A DNA stretch of 64,000 nucleotides from Legionella cherrii (GCF_900635815.1 NZ_LR134173.1:1892001-1956000), one strand, 5' to 3'; shown: positions 1 through 9,644, numbered from the stretch's first letter. Numbers and translations: made by a program. Notes: generated from the sequence alone by a model not told the origin.

Positions 1-1926
1 AATGATGAGTTAGTCAATGTTATTGCAATTAGTGACGAACAACTGGGTAAATTAAATTCTGTGGATATCCCTATAGATCCTCGTTATGTCAGTGATTTCA
101 ATCGCCTGAGACTGGAGTTTATTGGCCACTACAAATCAATTTGTGAGAATCCAGCACACAGCTCAATATGGTTAGATATTGATAAACTCAGCTCTCTTGA
201 ATTGACCTATCAAACATTACTCGTGAAAAATGATCTATCCCATTTTCCAGAACCTTTCTTTGATCCATTAGATAGTAATCCATTAAATCTTCCTATCGTG
301 TTTACTAACCAACCCAGCTTGATGCAACAACGAGCCGCAGCAATTTTAAGCTCATGGTTCGGCAGTAAGGCCTTATGGCGTGGAGCCTCTTTTCCTGTCT
401 TATTGAATCAACTCCCTACAAGGAATGCTGTAGTATTATTCACAAACCAACAAAGACCTGATTTCTTGAAAGACTATAAGACTGTAAATGCGCCTACCGT
501 CGAAATGATAAGTCATCCCAATAATCCTTATATCAAATTACTGTTGATTTCTGGGCGTGATGAACGCGATTTATTGACTGCTATTCAGGGTCTAGTGCAA
601 GGTAACGTGCTTTTTAGAGGAGCTCGTGTTACGGTTGATAACGTAAAAATGCTAGAACATCGACAGCCTTATGACGCACCCAACTGGATTCCTACGAATA
701 AACCAGTAACTTTTGCCAAATTAGAGGAATTTGAAGGACAATTGCAAACAAAAGGATTTACCCCTTATCCAGTTTCACTTCGATTTAATGTGCCTCCTGA
801 TTTGTTTGTTAATCAAGGCAGAGGCATTAATTTAAGTTTAAAGTACCGTTACTCAATTCCCCCAGCTGCCAGCATGTCACAATTGAATATTGGCTTGAAT
901 GGTTCTTTTGTGAAAAGTTATCAGTTGGAGTCGCATCAGGAACATCCTTTTGCTGATAATATGGCTGAAACAAGTCAAACACTCTATATTCCAGCACATT
1001 TAGGAGCACACAACCAATTCACTTTTGATTTTGCATATGGGACTCAAATTGCTGGAGGAATGCAAAATGATCAATGCATTACCTATCAGGTTGTTAACAA
1101 TTCAGGGCTTATTGATCGTTCTTCCACTTTGAATTTATCTAATTATTCTCATTTCATCACGATGCCTAATTTAAATGCTTTTATGAGTTCAGGCTATCCT
1201 TTCAGTATCCTGGCTGATCTCTCGCAAACAATAGTATACATTGATCCGCAATCACAGCCTGAAGCTCTAAGTACCTTATTAAATGTTATGGGCAATATTG
1301 GTGCAGCAACAGGTTATCCTGTTCTATCGATGACTTTGACAGATGATTGGTCTCAGGTTCAAAATAAAGATGCAGATCTTTTAATTATCGGGTCTTTACC
1401 CAAAGAGCTTAAAAATAATGAAGATCTCAATTTGTTGATCAATAAAACACAGGATTGGATTAAAAAACCTCTAAATAACAATACGATGCCTGATATACAT
1501 CGCGAGACTCCTTTCAGCATTGCTGAGAGTAAAACTACGATTACTGCCATGGGTTCTTTGGCAGCAATTCTCGGCATTCAATCTCCCTTTAACAATAAGC
1601 GCAGTATTATTATTCTATTGGCAGAAAATCAGCAGGGCTTTGAATTACTCAATAATGCACTATCTAACAATAAAAATGTTGATAAAGTCTTTGGTTCGCT
1701 CGCTGTAATTCGTAATTCTGGAATTGATAGTTTCAGAGTAGGCAAGATCTACCATCTCGGTTATTTACCATGGGTGGAGCGTTTTTGGTTATCATTGCAA
1801 AAACATCCTATCAATTTGGCGCTTTTGTCTCTTTTAGCTGCGATAGTAGTGACCTTTTTGATTTGGAATGGTTTAGCAGTTATTAATCGTCGTCGATTAA
1901 AAGGTAGTCAACAGGATAAAGCGTGA
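1..1926 (+). CDS. bcsB: Cellulose synthase regulatory subunit BcsB (5' end outside window)
   Basis: BcsB is the periplasmic, inner-membrane-anchored partner of the cellulose synthase BcsA and guides the nascent glucan across the periplasm. The frame is open from base 1 with no stop, so the gene begins before the window; 641 residues are visible, against roughly 700-800 for the whole family. The visible part is a long beta-rich region, and a single C-terminal transmembrane helix (LALLSLLAAIVVTFLIW) is followed by a basic tail (NRRRLKG), the layout expected of BcsB. It overlaps the next gene, a BcsZ-type endoglucanase, by 4 nt (GTGA), which supports the assignment. bcsA should lie just upstream, outside the window. 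An internal GTG at position 61 is not needed as a start. Confidence 0.85.
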   Translation, partial: NDELVNVIAISDEQLGKLNSVDIPIDPRYVSDFNRLRLEFIGHYKSICENPAHSSIWLDIDKLSSLELTYQTLLVKNDLSHFPEPFFDPLDSNPLNLPIVFTNQPSLMQQRAAAILSSWFGSKALWRGASFPVLLNQLPTRNAVVLFTNQQRPDFLKDYKTVNAPTVEMISHPNNPYIKLLLISGRDERDLLTAIQGLVQGNVLFRGARVTVDNVKMLEHRQPYDAPNWIPTNKPVTFAKLEEFEGQLQTKGFTPYPVSLRFNVPPDLFVNQGRGINLSLKYRYSIPPAASMSQLNIGLNGSFVKSYQLESHQEHPFADNMAETSQTLYIPAHLGAHNQFTFDFAYGTQIAGGMQNDQCITYQVVNNSGLIDRSSTLNLSNYSHFITMPNLNAFMSSGYPFSILADLSQTIVYIDPQSQPEALSTLLNVMGNIGAATGYPVLSMTLTDDWSQVQNKDADLLIIGSLPKELKNNEDLNLLINKTQDWIKKPLNNNTMPDIHRETPFSIAESKTTITAMGSLAAILGIQSPFNNKRSIIILLAENQQGFELLNNALSNNKNVDKVFGSLAVIRNSGIDSFRVGKIYHLGYLPWVERFWLSLQKHPINLALLSLLAAIVVTFLIWNGLAVINRRRLKGSQQDKA

Positions 1927-3020
1927 TTTCTAAATCAAAAAATAAAAAATTTTTGTTGTTATGGATCCTGTCTACAATGTCTATTTCAAATGCCATTGCA
2001 AATACGCAATGGCCAATTTGGGATAAATTTAAGCAGTATTACATCAGCGTGGATGGGCGAGTCATTGATCCACAACTTCCAGAAAGAAAAACAACATCCG
2101 AAGGGCAAAGTTATGGATTGTTTTTTGCTTTGGTTGCCAATGATCAACCTATGTTTGACAAATTATTACATTGGACTCAAAACAATCTTGCTGCGGGTGA
2201 TTTGACAAAACGGCTACCTGCATGGGAATGGGGACAAAATTCCAATAAGAAATGGACTGTTTTAGACACTAATTCGGCGGCTGATTCGGACTTATGGATT
2301 GCTTATGATTTACTTGAAGCAGGACGTTTGTGGAAAAATAAGCGGTATGATGCTTTGGGTAAAGAACTGCTCAAACGTATTCTTAAAGAAGAAGTAGTTC
2401 AAATTCCGGGTTTTGGACTTATGGTACTTCCAGGTCAATTTGGATTTAATTTTAAAAAAACTTGGCGAGTTAATCCAAGTTATTTACCTCCACAGTTATT
2501 TGCTCGATTTGCCAAATTAAATAGTAAATGGAGAGTTATTGAGCGTAATAGCAGACGTTTGTTATTAGAAACTTCTCCTAAAGGGTTTGCACCGGATTGG
2601 GCTATTTGGAAAAAGAATAGTGGTTGGCAGCCTGATCTGAAGTCCCCTAATGTGGGTAGTTATAATGCAATTCGGGTCTATCTATGGGTAGGAATGTTAG
2701 CTCAGGATGCACCTCAAGCAGCAGAATTGATAAAACATTTTTTACCTTTTATTAATTTGACACAACAATTGGGTTATCCCCCAGAAAAAATTGATATTGT
2801 CAGTGGTAAAACGCAAGGAAAAGGCTCTATTGGTTTTACTGCTGCTCTGTTACCCTTATTAGCAAATAATCCTCCTGAGCTCGCAATACAAAGACAACGT
2901 GTTGAAGCAGTGGAGTTGACTGCGGATAGTTATTACAGCTCAGTGCTAAGACTCTTTGGACAAGGCTGGGATCAAAATCGATTCCGTTTTAATGCCCAAG
3001 GCGAGCTGATATTACCTTAG
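1923..3020 (+). CDS. bcsZ: Periplasmic endo-1,4-beta-glucanase BcsZ (GH8 cellulase)
   Basis: A family 8 glycoside hydrolase that trims cellulose in the periplasm during synthesis. The 365 residues match the family length. An N-terminal hydrophobic segment ending near SNAIANT looks like a signal peptide. The family motif appears as AADSDLWIAYDLLEAGRLW (about residues 120-138), containing the conserved Asp region; further GH8-like stretches are SEGQSYGLFFAL near residue 60 and SYNAIRVYLW near residue 245. Start is GTG overlapping the bcsB stop, so the two are translationally coupled. It is the last gene of the bcs operon here; the next gene is on the opposite strand. Confidence 0.9.
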   Translation: MISKSKNKKFLLLWILSTMSISNAIANTQWPIWDKFKQYYISVDGRVIDPQLPERKTTSEGQSYGLFFALVANDQPMFDKLLHWTQNNLAAGDLTKRLPAWEWGQNSNKKWTVLDTNSAADSDLWIAYDLLEAGRLWKNKRYDALGKELLKRILKEEVVQIPGFGLMVLPGQFGFNFKKTWRVNPSYLPPQLFARFAKLNSKWRVIERNSRRLLLETSPKGFAPDWAIWKKNSGWQPDLKSPNVGSYNAIRVYLWVGMLAQDAPQAAELIKHFLPFINLTQQLGYPPEKIDIVSGKTQGKGSIGFTAALLPLLANNPPELAIQRQRVEAVELTADSYYSSVLRLFGQGWDQNRFRFNAQGELILP

Positions 3021-3088
3021 TTAAAGGCAGCATACGCGTAACCTGCATCCTGTGTCGCTTAGATAATTCATGGACAAAAATAGCTGAG

Positions 3089-3114
3089 GCAGGTCGGGCC
3101 TTTGCACGACCTGC
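3089..3114. terminator. Hairpin between convergent genes
   Basis: Perfect 8-bp inverted repeat GCAGGTCG / CGACCTGC with a 10-nt loop, sitting between the stop of bcsZ and the convergent gene that ends at 3126. There is no clear T-run on either strand, so termination is inferred from position and symmetry only. Confidence 0.4.
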
Positions 3115-3125
3115 AAGTAATCATT

Positions 3126-5039
3126 CTAATGTATTTCCAAATTCTTAGTGGAATGTTCCAGTCGGTCTAACAAAGCAGCTGTGCGTGTACTCAAAGTTCC
3201 CTCAGCAACTCTTGGAAATTCTTCTTTAATTGCTGCAATGGCATTAGAAATACTCATCGTCTCTGTATGGGTTATTAATGCACTTAGAGCGTCTATTTTG
3301 ATTTGTTTTAAAGCCTTATTGGGATAAGGCCAACAACTTTCGATTTCCAATGTTAATTGATCAATGGTTCGATTAATTTCCTGCAGCTGTTGCTCGCTCA
3401 AGGAGGAAGAAGCTGATTGAGTTTTAGGTTGTACCGATTCCTTAGGTGGAGAGAAGAGACCATTTTGAGCTGGGGAAGAAATTATTCTTGTTGGATCAAA
3501 TGAATTAGTGGGCAAGCTGGAAGCTTGTTGAAAAAATTGCTCTTGAACTATAGGTTTTGAAGAGGGAACTTCTTCAATTGCTGTGGGTTGAGAGGATTTT
3601 GGTAGCTCCGGAATGGGATCAGGAGCAACAGATGCTTTCGGGGGGGTGAGGACCTTATTCTCATCAGTTGGATTTATGGAAATTTTATTTAGCTGTTCTC
3701 CGGTAATTTTAGCATTGCTTTTTGCTTGGTTCCCAGTTTGTACTTGGATAGAGGGCTCGATTCCATGTTCTGAAATGGAGGGCGGTTGCTGTGTTGTGAT
3801 GTGAATGGAAATAGTATCTTTAATCTCTTTGCCTAATGGTGTATCGAGAGAATTTCCTAAATTGCGCTCTATAATTGTTGCGTAAGCTTGGGGATTAACG
3901 CCAAAACTATTTAAGGGTGCAGTTGAGAGCGCGCCTATATAAGTTTGACTGGTTTCATTTTTTTTATTTAAAAACAAAAGATGCCTTTTAGAAGGAGGCG
4001 ATTTCCATGGTCCTCCTATATCAGATAATCCATAAATAACGTCGCTATCTGCGGGTATATGCAAGGCGCAAGGATTACCCAGTTGGTTAAGTCTCTCTGC
4101 AATAAAAATCACATTTTTAGTTGTTTTAACTACATTCTCCAGTTTTGCTTTTTTTAATGCCTTATCAAAGGATTTTTCATGATCATTAGGATGATAAATG
4201 AGGTTTAACTTAGGAAATGCTTTGGCTGCTTTCATTAAGGCCGCAAAATACATTTCGGGTTTACCACCGTGCGCGCCTAAACCGGCTGCAGGCATTGCGA
4301 TGTATTGGCGTCCTTCCTTTTGTACCGCATCAAAAAGGTTGTAAAACATTCCTTCAATAAAACGGATCTGAGATTCTTTATCCAGATGATTGTCAAGTCC
4401 ACCGCTGAGATTCAAGCAAGGACTTGAAAGCAAAAGCAAGCTCGGGTTATTTTCCTCGATTTTTCCTATACGAACTGTGGTATGGGCTCTTTTGTGAGTG
4501 CTCATAATGGTATCAACGAGCAAATCAATTTCTTGGACATGACATACTCCAACCGCAAGATTTTCCCAGTGAATTCCATTAGCCTCTAACGGTAACGCCT
4601 CTTTTTTCTTCCCGGCCAGTTTTTCAAGTAGGACTTTTTGGTACAAACCCGCAGGAAAAAGCGCTGTATTGACATATATTTTGCCGCTGTGTAGCAAGTG
4701 ATCAAGACGCTTTCCAGTGATTATTAATTTTTTATCGGTTGTTTTAGCAGTAAAACCATTTATCGTAACATCTGCGTTACCCGAAGTGTGAATCGCTGGT
4801 GTAGGGCTTGAAAGTATGGCGCTTGGATCCTTCATCCCTCCTAATGAAGTCAGGAGTTGTTGGGCAGGTTTTTGAGAAAATGGAATGGTGTAGGTATGGC
4901 CTCCTTCCATGGTTTTATATTTTTGTGAAAATAGGCCAACCTCTTTTTCAACCTCAGTGATTATTTCTTTCAGCCCCATAATTACTAGTCCTTGTATTAG
5001 TGCTTGGCCTATATTAGAGAACGGCAGTATTTGGCGCAT
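3126..5039 (-). CDS. Macro-domain-like protein, candidate secreted effector
   Basis: 637 residues with no clear housekeeping match. Around residues 190-300 the pattern resembles a macro (ADP-ribose-binding) domain: IGKIEENNPSLLLLSSPCLN followed by LSGGLDNHL, then YIAMPAAGLGAHGGKPEMYF, which parallels the family's D/N-A-A-N...GG and IAFPxxGxGxxG segments. Residues about 420-545 are Pro/Ser/Gln-rich and probably disordered. The last 90 residues form a helical module with CWPYPNKALKQIK and EGTLSTRTAALLDRL; from memory, similar modules end several Legionella effector proteins. No signal peptide is evident. The first ATG lies inside a perfect hairpin; a second ATG at codon 21 (MGLKEI) is a plausible alternative start. 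Catalytic activity on ADP-ribose is not shown by the sequence. Confidence 0.6.
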   Translation of the reverse strand: MRQILPFSNIGQALIQGLVIMGLKEIITEVEKEVGLFSQKYKTMEGGHTYTIPFSQKPAQQLLTSLGGMKDPSAILSSPTPAIHTSGNADVTINGFTAKTTDKKLIITGKRLDHLLHSGKIYVNTALFPAGLYQKVLLEKLAGKKKEALPLEANGIHWENLAVGVCHVQEIDLLVDTIMSTHKRAHTTVRIGKIEENNPSLLLLSSPCLNLSGGLDNHLDKESQIRFIEGMFYNLFDAVQKEGRQYIAMPAAGLGAHGGKPEMYFAALMKAAKAFPKLNLIYHPNDHEKSFDKALKKAKLENVVKTTKNVIFIAERLNQLGNPCALHIPADSDVIYGLSDIGGPWKSPPSKRHLLFLNKKNETSQTYIGALSTAPLNSFGVNPQAYATIIERNLGNSLDTPLGKEIKDTISIHITTQQPPSISEHGIEPSIQVQTGNQAKSNAKITGEQLNKISINPTDENKVLTPPKASVAPDPIPELPKSSQPTAIEEVPSSKPIVQEQFFQQASSLPTNSFDPTRIISSPAQNGLFSPPKESVQPKTQSASSSLSEQQLQEINRTIDQLTLEIESCWPYPNKALKQIKIDALSALITHTETMSISNAIAAIKEEFPRVAEGTLSTRTAALLDRLEHSTKNLEIH

Positions 5040-5049
5040 CGTGCGCCAA
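5031..5049. repeat. Perfect hairpin across the start codon
   Basis: TTGGCGCA-TCG-TGCGCCAA, an 8-bp perfect inverted repeat with a 3-nt loop. The ATG (minus strand, 5039-5037) of the macro-domain-like gene begins in the loop and runs into one arm, so the mRNA hairpin would hide that start. Confidence 0.55.
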
Positions 5050-5121
5050 ATTTCACCTTTCGAGTACGTATTAATAGTACAGCAAAAATGGCCAATAATA
5101 AGCCAATAAAGTTAGGATATC

Positions 5122-6942
5122 CTATTCATTATATTCGTTCAATGCGTTTAGGAACTGGCTTCCATAGTGTGCCAGTTTGTGTTGACCTACACCAGGTACT
5201 GCGAGTAACTCTTCCTGGTTTCGAGGTTTGGTCTCTGCCATTGCATGGAGGGTTGCATCGCTGAAGATCATAAAAGGTGGTTTGTTCTCTTCATCGGCCA
5301 GTTTACGTCTTAAAATTCGCAGCAGTTCAAACAGCGGGCTGTTTGTTGTCTGAATTGAACGCCGTTCTTTGGTTTTCTTTTTATTGCTTTTTATATCGGT
5401 ATTGGCCAGGGTCAATGATATTTTTTCTTCACCCTTTAGTAAAGGAATTGCTTTAGGAGTTAATTTAAGAACATTAAAATGGTTCATATCCTGTATACAA
5501 TACTCTTTATGAATAAGTTGCCAGGCCAGCTGTTTCCAGTATTGGGCTGACTTATCTTTACCAATCCCAAAAGTACTGAGTTGTTCATGACCATATTGTT
5601 TTATTTTATCCGAAGAACTGCCACGTAATACATCTATGGTATGGGTTAAACCATAATTTTGCCGTAAACGATAAATACAAGACAAGAGTTTTCGCGCATC
5701 CTCTGTTGCATCAGAGGTTGTTGGTGGATTATCACATACATCACAATATTGGCATTCTGTATCACATACTTCATCAAAATAACGCAATAAAATTTGGCGA
5801 CGGCAATGCGATGCTTCAGCAAAAGCAAGCATGTGGTTGAGCTTATTGTTTTCCACTCGTCTTTGTTCATCAAGCGGATTGTTTATAATCCAGGAGCGCA
5901 ATCGAGCACTATCTGCAGCATCATAAAGTAAAAGTGCTTGTGCTGGTAGGCCATCACGTCCCGCACGCCCGGTTTCTTGATAGTATCCTTCAATATTTTT
6001 AGGTAGATCGTGATGAACGACAAAACGAACATTAGGTTTATCAATCCCCATCCCAAAAGCAATCGTAGCAACAACGATGTCAATACGATCATACCTGAAT
6101 AACATTTGTACTTCTCGGCGTTCTTTGTGCGGCAGTCCGGCATGATAAGCACGGGCTTTAAACCCCATTTCTTGTAGTTTTTTTGCAAGATTTTCTACGC
6201 CCGTACGGGTTCCACAGTAAATAATTCCCGATTGTTGTTCCACTGTTTGTAAAAACTGATTTAATTGCCTGACGGCATTGGTTTTATGAACAACTTTATA
6301 ATGAATATTCGGTCTGTTAAATGAGGCAATGTATTTTTTAGGGGTATAATTTAATTGTTTAACTATATCCTGACGTGTTTGTTTGTCCGCAGTTGCAGTT
6401 AAAGCAATAATTGGGATATTAGGAAAATGGGTTTTTAAAACTCCTAGAGCTGCATATTCAGGACGAAAATCATGACCCCACTGAGAGATACAATGAGCTT
6501 CGTCAATCGCAAAAAGTGCGATATGGCATTCTTTTAATCGTTCTAAAAACGATGCGTTAATTAGGCGCTCAGGAGCAATGTACAATAAATCCAATTCATC
6601 ATGATGTAATTGCATCAATACATTTTTCGCCTCTTCACTGGTTAAAGAGGAATTATAATAAGCAGCGCGAATTCCTTGTAATCTTAAGGCAGTTACCTGA
6701 TCCTCCATTAAAGCAATTAATGGCGAAACAACGATGCCTATTCCTGGTCTTACTATAGCTGGGATCTGATAACATAGGGATTTTCCACCGCCGGTGGGCA
6801 TTAAAACAAGAACATCGTGTCCAGCAATAACATCATTAATAATGTCTTCCTGAGGTGTTCTAAACGAATCGAAACCAAAGTACTCTTTGAGTACAGCAAG
6901 CGAGTTTTGATTGCGAGTTATAGGTGCCGCAAGAGTTTCCAT
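5122..6942 (-). CDS. recQ: ATP-dependent DNA helicase RecQ
   Basis: RecQ is a 3'-5' superfamily 2 helicase acting in recombination and replication-fork repair in the cytoplasm. Visible in order: Walker A GGGKSLCYQIP, the DEAH box AIDEAHCISQWGHDFRPEY, motif III LTATAD, the helicase C domain with GMGIDKPNVRFVVHHDLPK and ETGRAGRDG, the zinc site of four cysteines (CRRQ...CDTECQYCDVC), the winged-helix region, and an HRDC domain at the C-terminus (LLAVPGVGQHKLAHYG). At 606 residues it has the usual RecQ length. I chose the ATG at 6942 because the domain begins right after it; an upstream in-frame TTG at 6984 adds 14 non-conserved residues. Confidence 0.96.
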   Translation of the reverse strand: METLAAPITRNQNSLAVLKEYFGFDSFRTPQEDIINDVIAGHDVLVLMPTGGGKSLCYQIPAIVRPGIGIVVSPLIALMEDQVTALRLQGIRAAYYNSSLTSEEAKNVLMQLHHDELDLLYIAPERLINASFLERLKECHIALFAIDEAHCISQWGHDFRPEYAALGVLKTHFPNIPIIALTATADKQTRQDIVKQLNYTPKKYIASFNRPNIHYKVVHKTNAVRQLNQFLQTVEQQSGIIYCGTRTGVENLAKKLQEMGFKARAYHAGLPHKERREVQMLFRYDRIDIVVATIAFGMGIDKPNVRFVVHHDLPKNIEGYYQETGRAGRDGLPAQALLLYDAADSARLRSWIINNPLDEQRRVENNKLNHMLAFAEASHCRRQILLRYFDEVCDTECQYCDVCDNPPTTSDATEDARKLLSCIYRLRQNYGLTHTIDVLRGSSSDKIKQYGHEQLSTFGIGKDKSAQYWKQLAWQLIHKEYCIQDMNHFNVLKLTPKAIPLLKGEEKISLTLANTDIKSNKKKTKERRSIQTTNSPLFELLRILRRKLADEENKPPFMIFSDATLHAMAETKPRNQEELLAVPGVGQHKLAHYGSQFLNALNEYNE

Positions 6943-6992
6943 GTGATTATTCTTATTCTTTTCAAGAGCGCTAAACGGTTGCAATCATATCA

Positions 6993-7547
6993 TCATGGTT
7001 TGGAAATAAAAGCATTATCTTTTATATAAAAGCGCAGTAATTTGTCTGCCCAATCTTTTGCATAATGAACACCAATTCTTGGTTTTTCTACAATAGTAAA
7101 CTCTTGTTGCTGCTCTTCTTCGGCAATATAAAATGTATCGCTGGTTAGATCATGTTGGTTTAGTGCTTTATCGATATGCATCGCTTTTGAAAGCAACCCA
7201 GGTCCTTGCGTTTTTCCTTGAATGTTTTTAATGGGTTCAATAGCACGCAGCAAAATTGCAGAACCGCTACCTTCAGTTTCTGTGACGACATTAGTACAGT
7301 AATACATCCCATAGATTAGATAGATATAAGCATAACCTGCTGGTCCAAACATGACTTTTGTTCTTTGGGTAAGGCCTTTAGAGGAATGGGATGCCAGATC
7401 ATGCTGTCCAAGGTACGCTTCGACTTCGACGATCCGTCCTACATACTCCACTCCCAATGGATTATGAATAAGATATTTGCCTAAAAGTTCTTTGGCAACC
7501 ATGATGGTATCACGTTCATAAAATGCTCTGGATAATTTTCGAAGCAT
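6993..7547 (-). CDS. mpg: 3-methyladenine DNA glycosylase (AAG/MPG family)
   Basis: Removes alkylated purines from DNA in base-excision repair. The family signature is clear: ELLGKYLIHN near the N-terminus, RIVEVEAYLGQHDLASHSS with the catalytic Glu, GPAGYAYIYLIYGMYYCTNVV, and GSGSAILLRAIEP, then GPGLLSKAMHID near the C-terminal half. The ATG at 7547 is preceded by GAAAGAGAT, a plausible ribosome site; an in-frame TTG at 7577 would add ten residues and run close to the divergent acyl-CoA dehydrogenase promoter. At 184 residues it fits the bacterial AAG family. It lies just upstream of recQ on the same strand (51 nt), so the two repair genes may be cotranscribed. Confidence 0.92.
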   Translation of the reverse strand: MLRKLSRAFYERDTIMVAKELLGKYLIHNPLGVEYVGRIVEVEAYLGQHDLASHSSKGLTQRTKVMFGPAGYAYIYLIYGMYYCTNVVTETEGSGSAILLRAIEPIKNIQGKTQGPGLLSKAMHIDKALNQHDLTSDTFYIAEEEQQQEFTIVEKPRIGVHYAKDWADKLLRFYIKDNAFISKP

Positions 7548-7614
7548 ATCTCTTTCATGGATGGTAAAAATTCGCAATAATAATACATTTAAACGAATTT
7601 TCTAAGGACAGTTT

Positions 7615-8769
7615 ATGGATTTTGAATTCACAGAAGAACATATCGCTATTCGTGAGATGGCAGCTGATTTTGCACGGACCAAATTAGCTCCTATGGCTGA
7701 TAGTTGGGATGATGAGAGTTATTTTCCTGTGGATGTTTTACGTGAAGCTGCTGCACTAGGAATGGCTGGGATGATGGCCAGGGAGGATATTGGCGGAGCT
7801 CAATTAACCCGTTTAGACTCTGCACTATTGTTTGAGCAACTGGCAACAGGGTGTGTCAGTACGAGCGCCTATCTTTCTATTCATAACATGGTAATCTCTT
7901 TAATTGATCGGTATGCTCATTCTGAATTACGAATGAAATGGGGGCCTAAATTAACCTCCATGGAACTTATTGGCAGTTATTGCTTGACTGAACCTGAATC
8001 CGGTTCAGATGCGGCGTCTCTGAAAACTAAGGCAGTAAGAGATGGAGATTATTATGTGCTGAATGGTTCCAAAGCCTTTATTTCAGGAGGTTCAGTGAGT
8101 GATGTCTACTTATGTATGGTTCGAACTGGTGATTCATCCCATCACGGAATAAGCTGCTTATTAATTGAAAAAAATACACCAGGTTTAAATTTTGGCAAAT
8201 TGGAGAAAAAAATGGGTTGGCATAGTCAACCTACCAGTATGGTTTTTTTTGAAAATTGCCGTGTACCTGTCGCCAATCGCGTGGGTGATGAAGGGATGGG
8301 ATTTAAAATTGCATTGAATGCATTAAATGGGGGGCGGATCAATATAGCTTCGTGTTCATTGGGGGGGGCGCTTGCTTGTTTGCGCTTGACTCAAAGCTAC
8401 ATGCATGAGCGGAAACAATTTGGCAAACCACTTACTGAAATGCAAGCATTACGTTTTTATTTTGCAGATATGTTAACTGATTATGAAGCAGCACGTTTAA
8501 TGGTTTACCGAGCAGCAAGTGCTATGGATAAAAATGATCCTAATGTCCCTTTATATTGTGCCATGGCGAAACGTTTGGCTACTGATGTTGCTTTCCATAT
8601 TTGCGATAAGGCGATGCAAATCCATGGTGGTTATGGATATTTACGTGATTATCAGATCGAGCGAATATTTAGGGACTTAAGAGTCCATCAAATTCTTGAA
8701 GGCACTAATGAAATCATGAGAGAAATTGTTGCTAAAGCAACTTTGGATGAAGAACACTTTTTGTGCTGA
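7615..8769 (+). CDS. Acyl-CoA dehydrogenase, probably isobutyryl-CoA dehydrogenase
   Basis: FAD-dependent acyl-CoA dehydrogenase of 384 residues. Seen: the flavin-binding stretch YCLTEPESGSDAASLKTKA (about residues 122-140), AFISGGSVSDVYL, the CoA-side helix YMHERKQFGKPLTEMQALRF, QIHGGYGYLRDYQIERIFRD, and the C-terminal EGTNEIMREIVAKA containing the position of the catalytic Glu in this family. Substrate is inferred from neighbours: the next two genes encode an enoyl-CoA hydratase and a 3-hydroxyisobutyryl-CoA hydrolase, the following steps of valine degradation, so isobutyryl-CoA is the best guess. AAGGACAG precedes the ATG. The gene is divergent from mpg. Confidence 0.88.
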   Translation: MDFEFTEEHIAIREMAADFARTKLAPMADSWDDESYFPVDVLREAAALGMAGMMAREDIGGAQLTRLDSALLFEQLATGCVSTSAYLSIHNMVISLIDRYAHSELRMKWGPKLTSMELIGSYCLTEPESGSDAASLKTKAVRDGDYYVLNGSKAFISGGSVSDVYLCMVRTGDSSHHGISCLLIEKNTPGLNFGKLEKKMGWHSQPTSMVFFENCRVPVANRVGDEGMGFKIALNALNGGRINIASCSLGGALACLRLTQSYMHERKQFGKPLTEMQALRFYFADMLTDYEAARLMVYRAASAMDKNDPNVPLYCAMAKRLATDVAFHICDKAMQIHGGYGYLRDYQIERIFRDLRVHQILEGTNEIMREIVAKATLDEEHFLC

Positions 8770-8865
8770 TGTGTCTGTTTAAAGTCTGGATGACAAGAGT
8801 CGTCTCACCATACCAGACTACAATGCTTTAGGTACGATATATTTCTATAGAAAAGGAGTCAATGA

Positions 8866-9642
8866 ATGAATTTAATAGAACAAGATCTGGATAATCAAGG
8901 AATTTTAACTTTAACTTTAAACAGACCTGAAAAGTTAAATGCTTTAAGTTCAGAAGTATTGGATGCTTTAGAAGAATCATTCCATTATGCAAAAACAAAC
9001 CCCAAAGTTAAGGCATTAATGATTACTGGAAATGGTAAAGCTTTTTGCGCTGGTGCGGATATTAACCGATTGGCAGAATGTACTGCACAAACAGGTTATG
9101 AGTTTGCTTGTCGCGGACAGGAGGTATTTCGACTTTTGGAAACTTTAGGCAAGCCATCATTAGCTGCTGTGAACGGGTTTGCATTTGGCGGGGGGTGCGA
9201 ATTAGCTATTTCTGCAACATTAAGAATCGCTTCAACCAAAGCACAATTTGGTCAGCCTGAAGTGAAACTAGGTGTTATCCCTGGTTATGGTGGCACCCAA
9301 CGGTTAGCTCGTTTAATTGGCAAAGGACGTGCTTTAGATCTCTGCTTGACTGGACGATTTATCAACGCAGAAACTGCGTTACATTGGGGTTTAGTGAGTG
9401 AAGTCGTTGAACCAGAAATGATGTTAGAGCAGGGGAAAAGTTTATTGCAGGGAATTTTAAGTATGGCTCCACTTGCTGTAGCGGGGGTTATGGAAGTTAT
9501 TGATCATGGTTATGATTTGTCTTTGACTGATGCCCTGCATCTGGAAGCCATTCACTTCGCTAAGGTCTGTGCTTCTGAAGACAAACAAGAGGGTGTTAGA
9601 GCATTTCTAGATAAACGAATGGCTCAGTTCAAAGGAAAATAA
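8866..9642 (+). CDS. Enoyl-CoA hydratase (crotonase family), valine pathway
   Basis: 258-residue crotonase-fold enzyme that hydrates enoyl-CoA, here most likely methacrylyl-CoA. Motifs: NRPEKLNALSSEVL, oxyanion-hole segment GKAFCAGADINRL, FAFGGGCELAISA with the first catalytic Glu, and FGQPEVKLGVIPGYGGTQRL with the second, both present. AAGGAGTC lies 5-6 nt before the first of two nearby in-frame ATG options at 8862/8866; the 8866 start is in the frame of the protein. It follows the dehydrogenase by 96 nt and is separated from the hydrolase by 2 nt, consistent with one operon. Confidence 0.9.
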   Translation: MNLIEQDLDNQGILTLTLNRPEKLNALSSEVLDALEESFHYAKTNPKVKALMITGNGKAFCAGADINRLAECTAQTGYEFACRGQEVFRLLETLGKPSLAAVNGFAFGGGCELAISATLRIASTKAQFGQPEVKLGVIPGYGGTQRLARLIGKGRALDLCLTGRFINAETALHWGLVSEVVEPEMMLEQGKSLLQGILSMAPLAVAGVMEVIDHGYDLSLTDALHLEAIHFAKVCASEDKQEGVRAFLDKRMAQFKGK

Positions 9643-9644
9643 TT

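Noticed and set aside
3126-5039. Possible RNase or kinase assignment
   Set aside because: No catalytic motif of those families seen.
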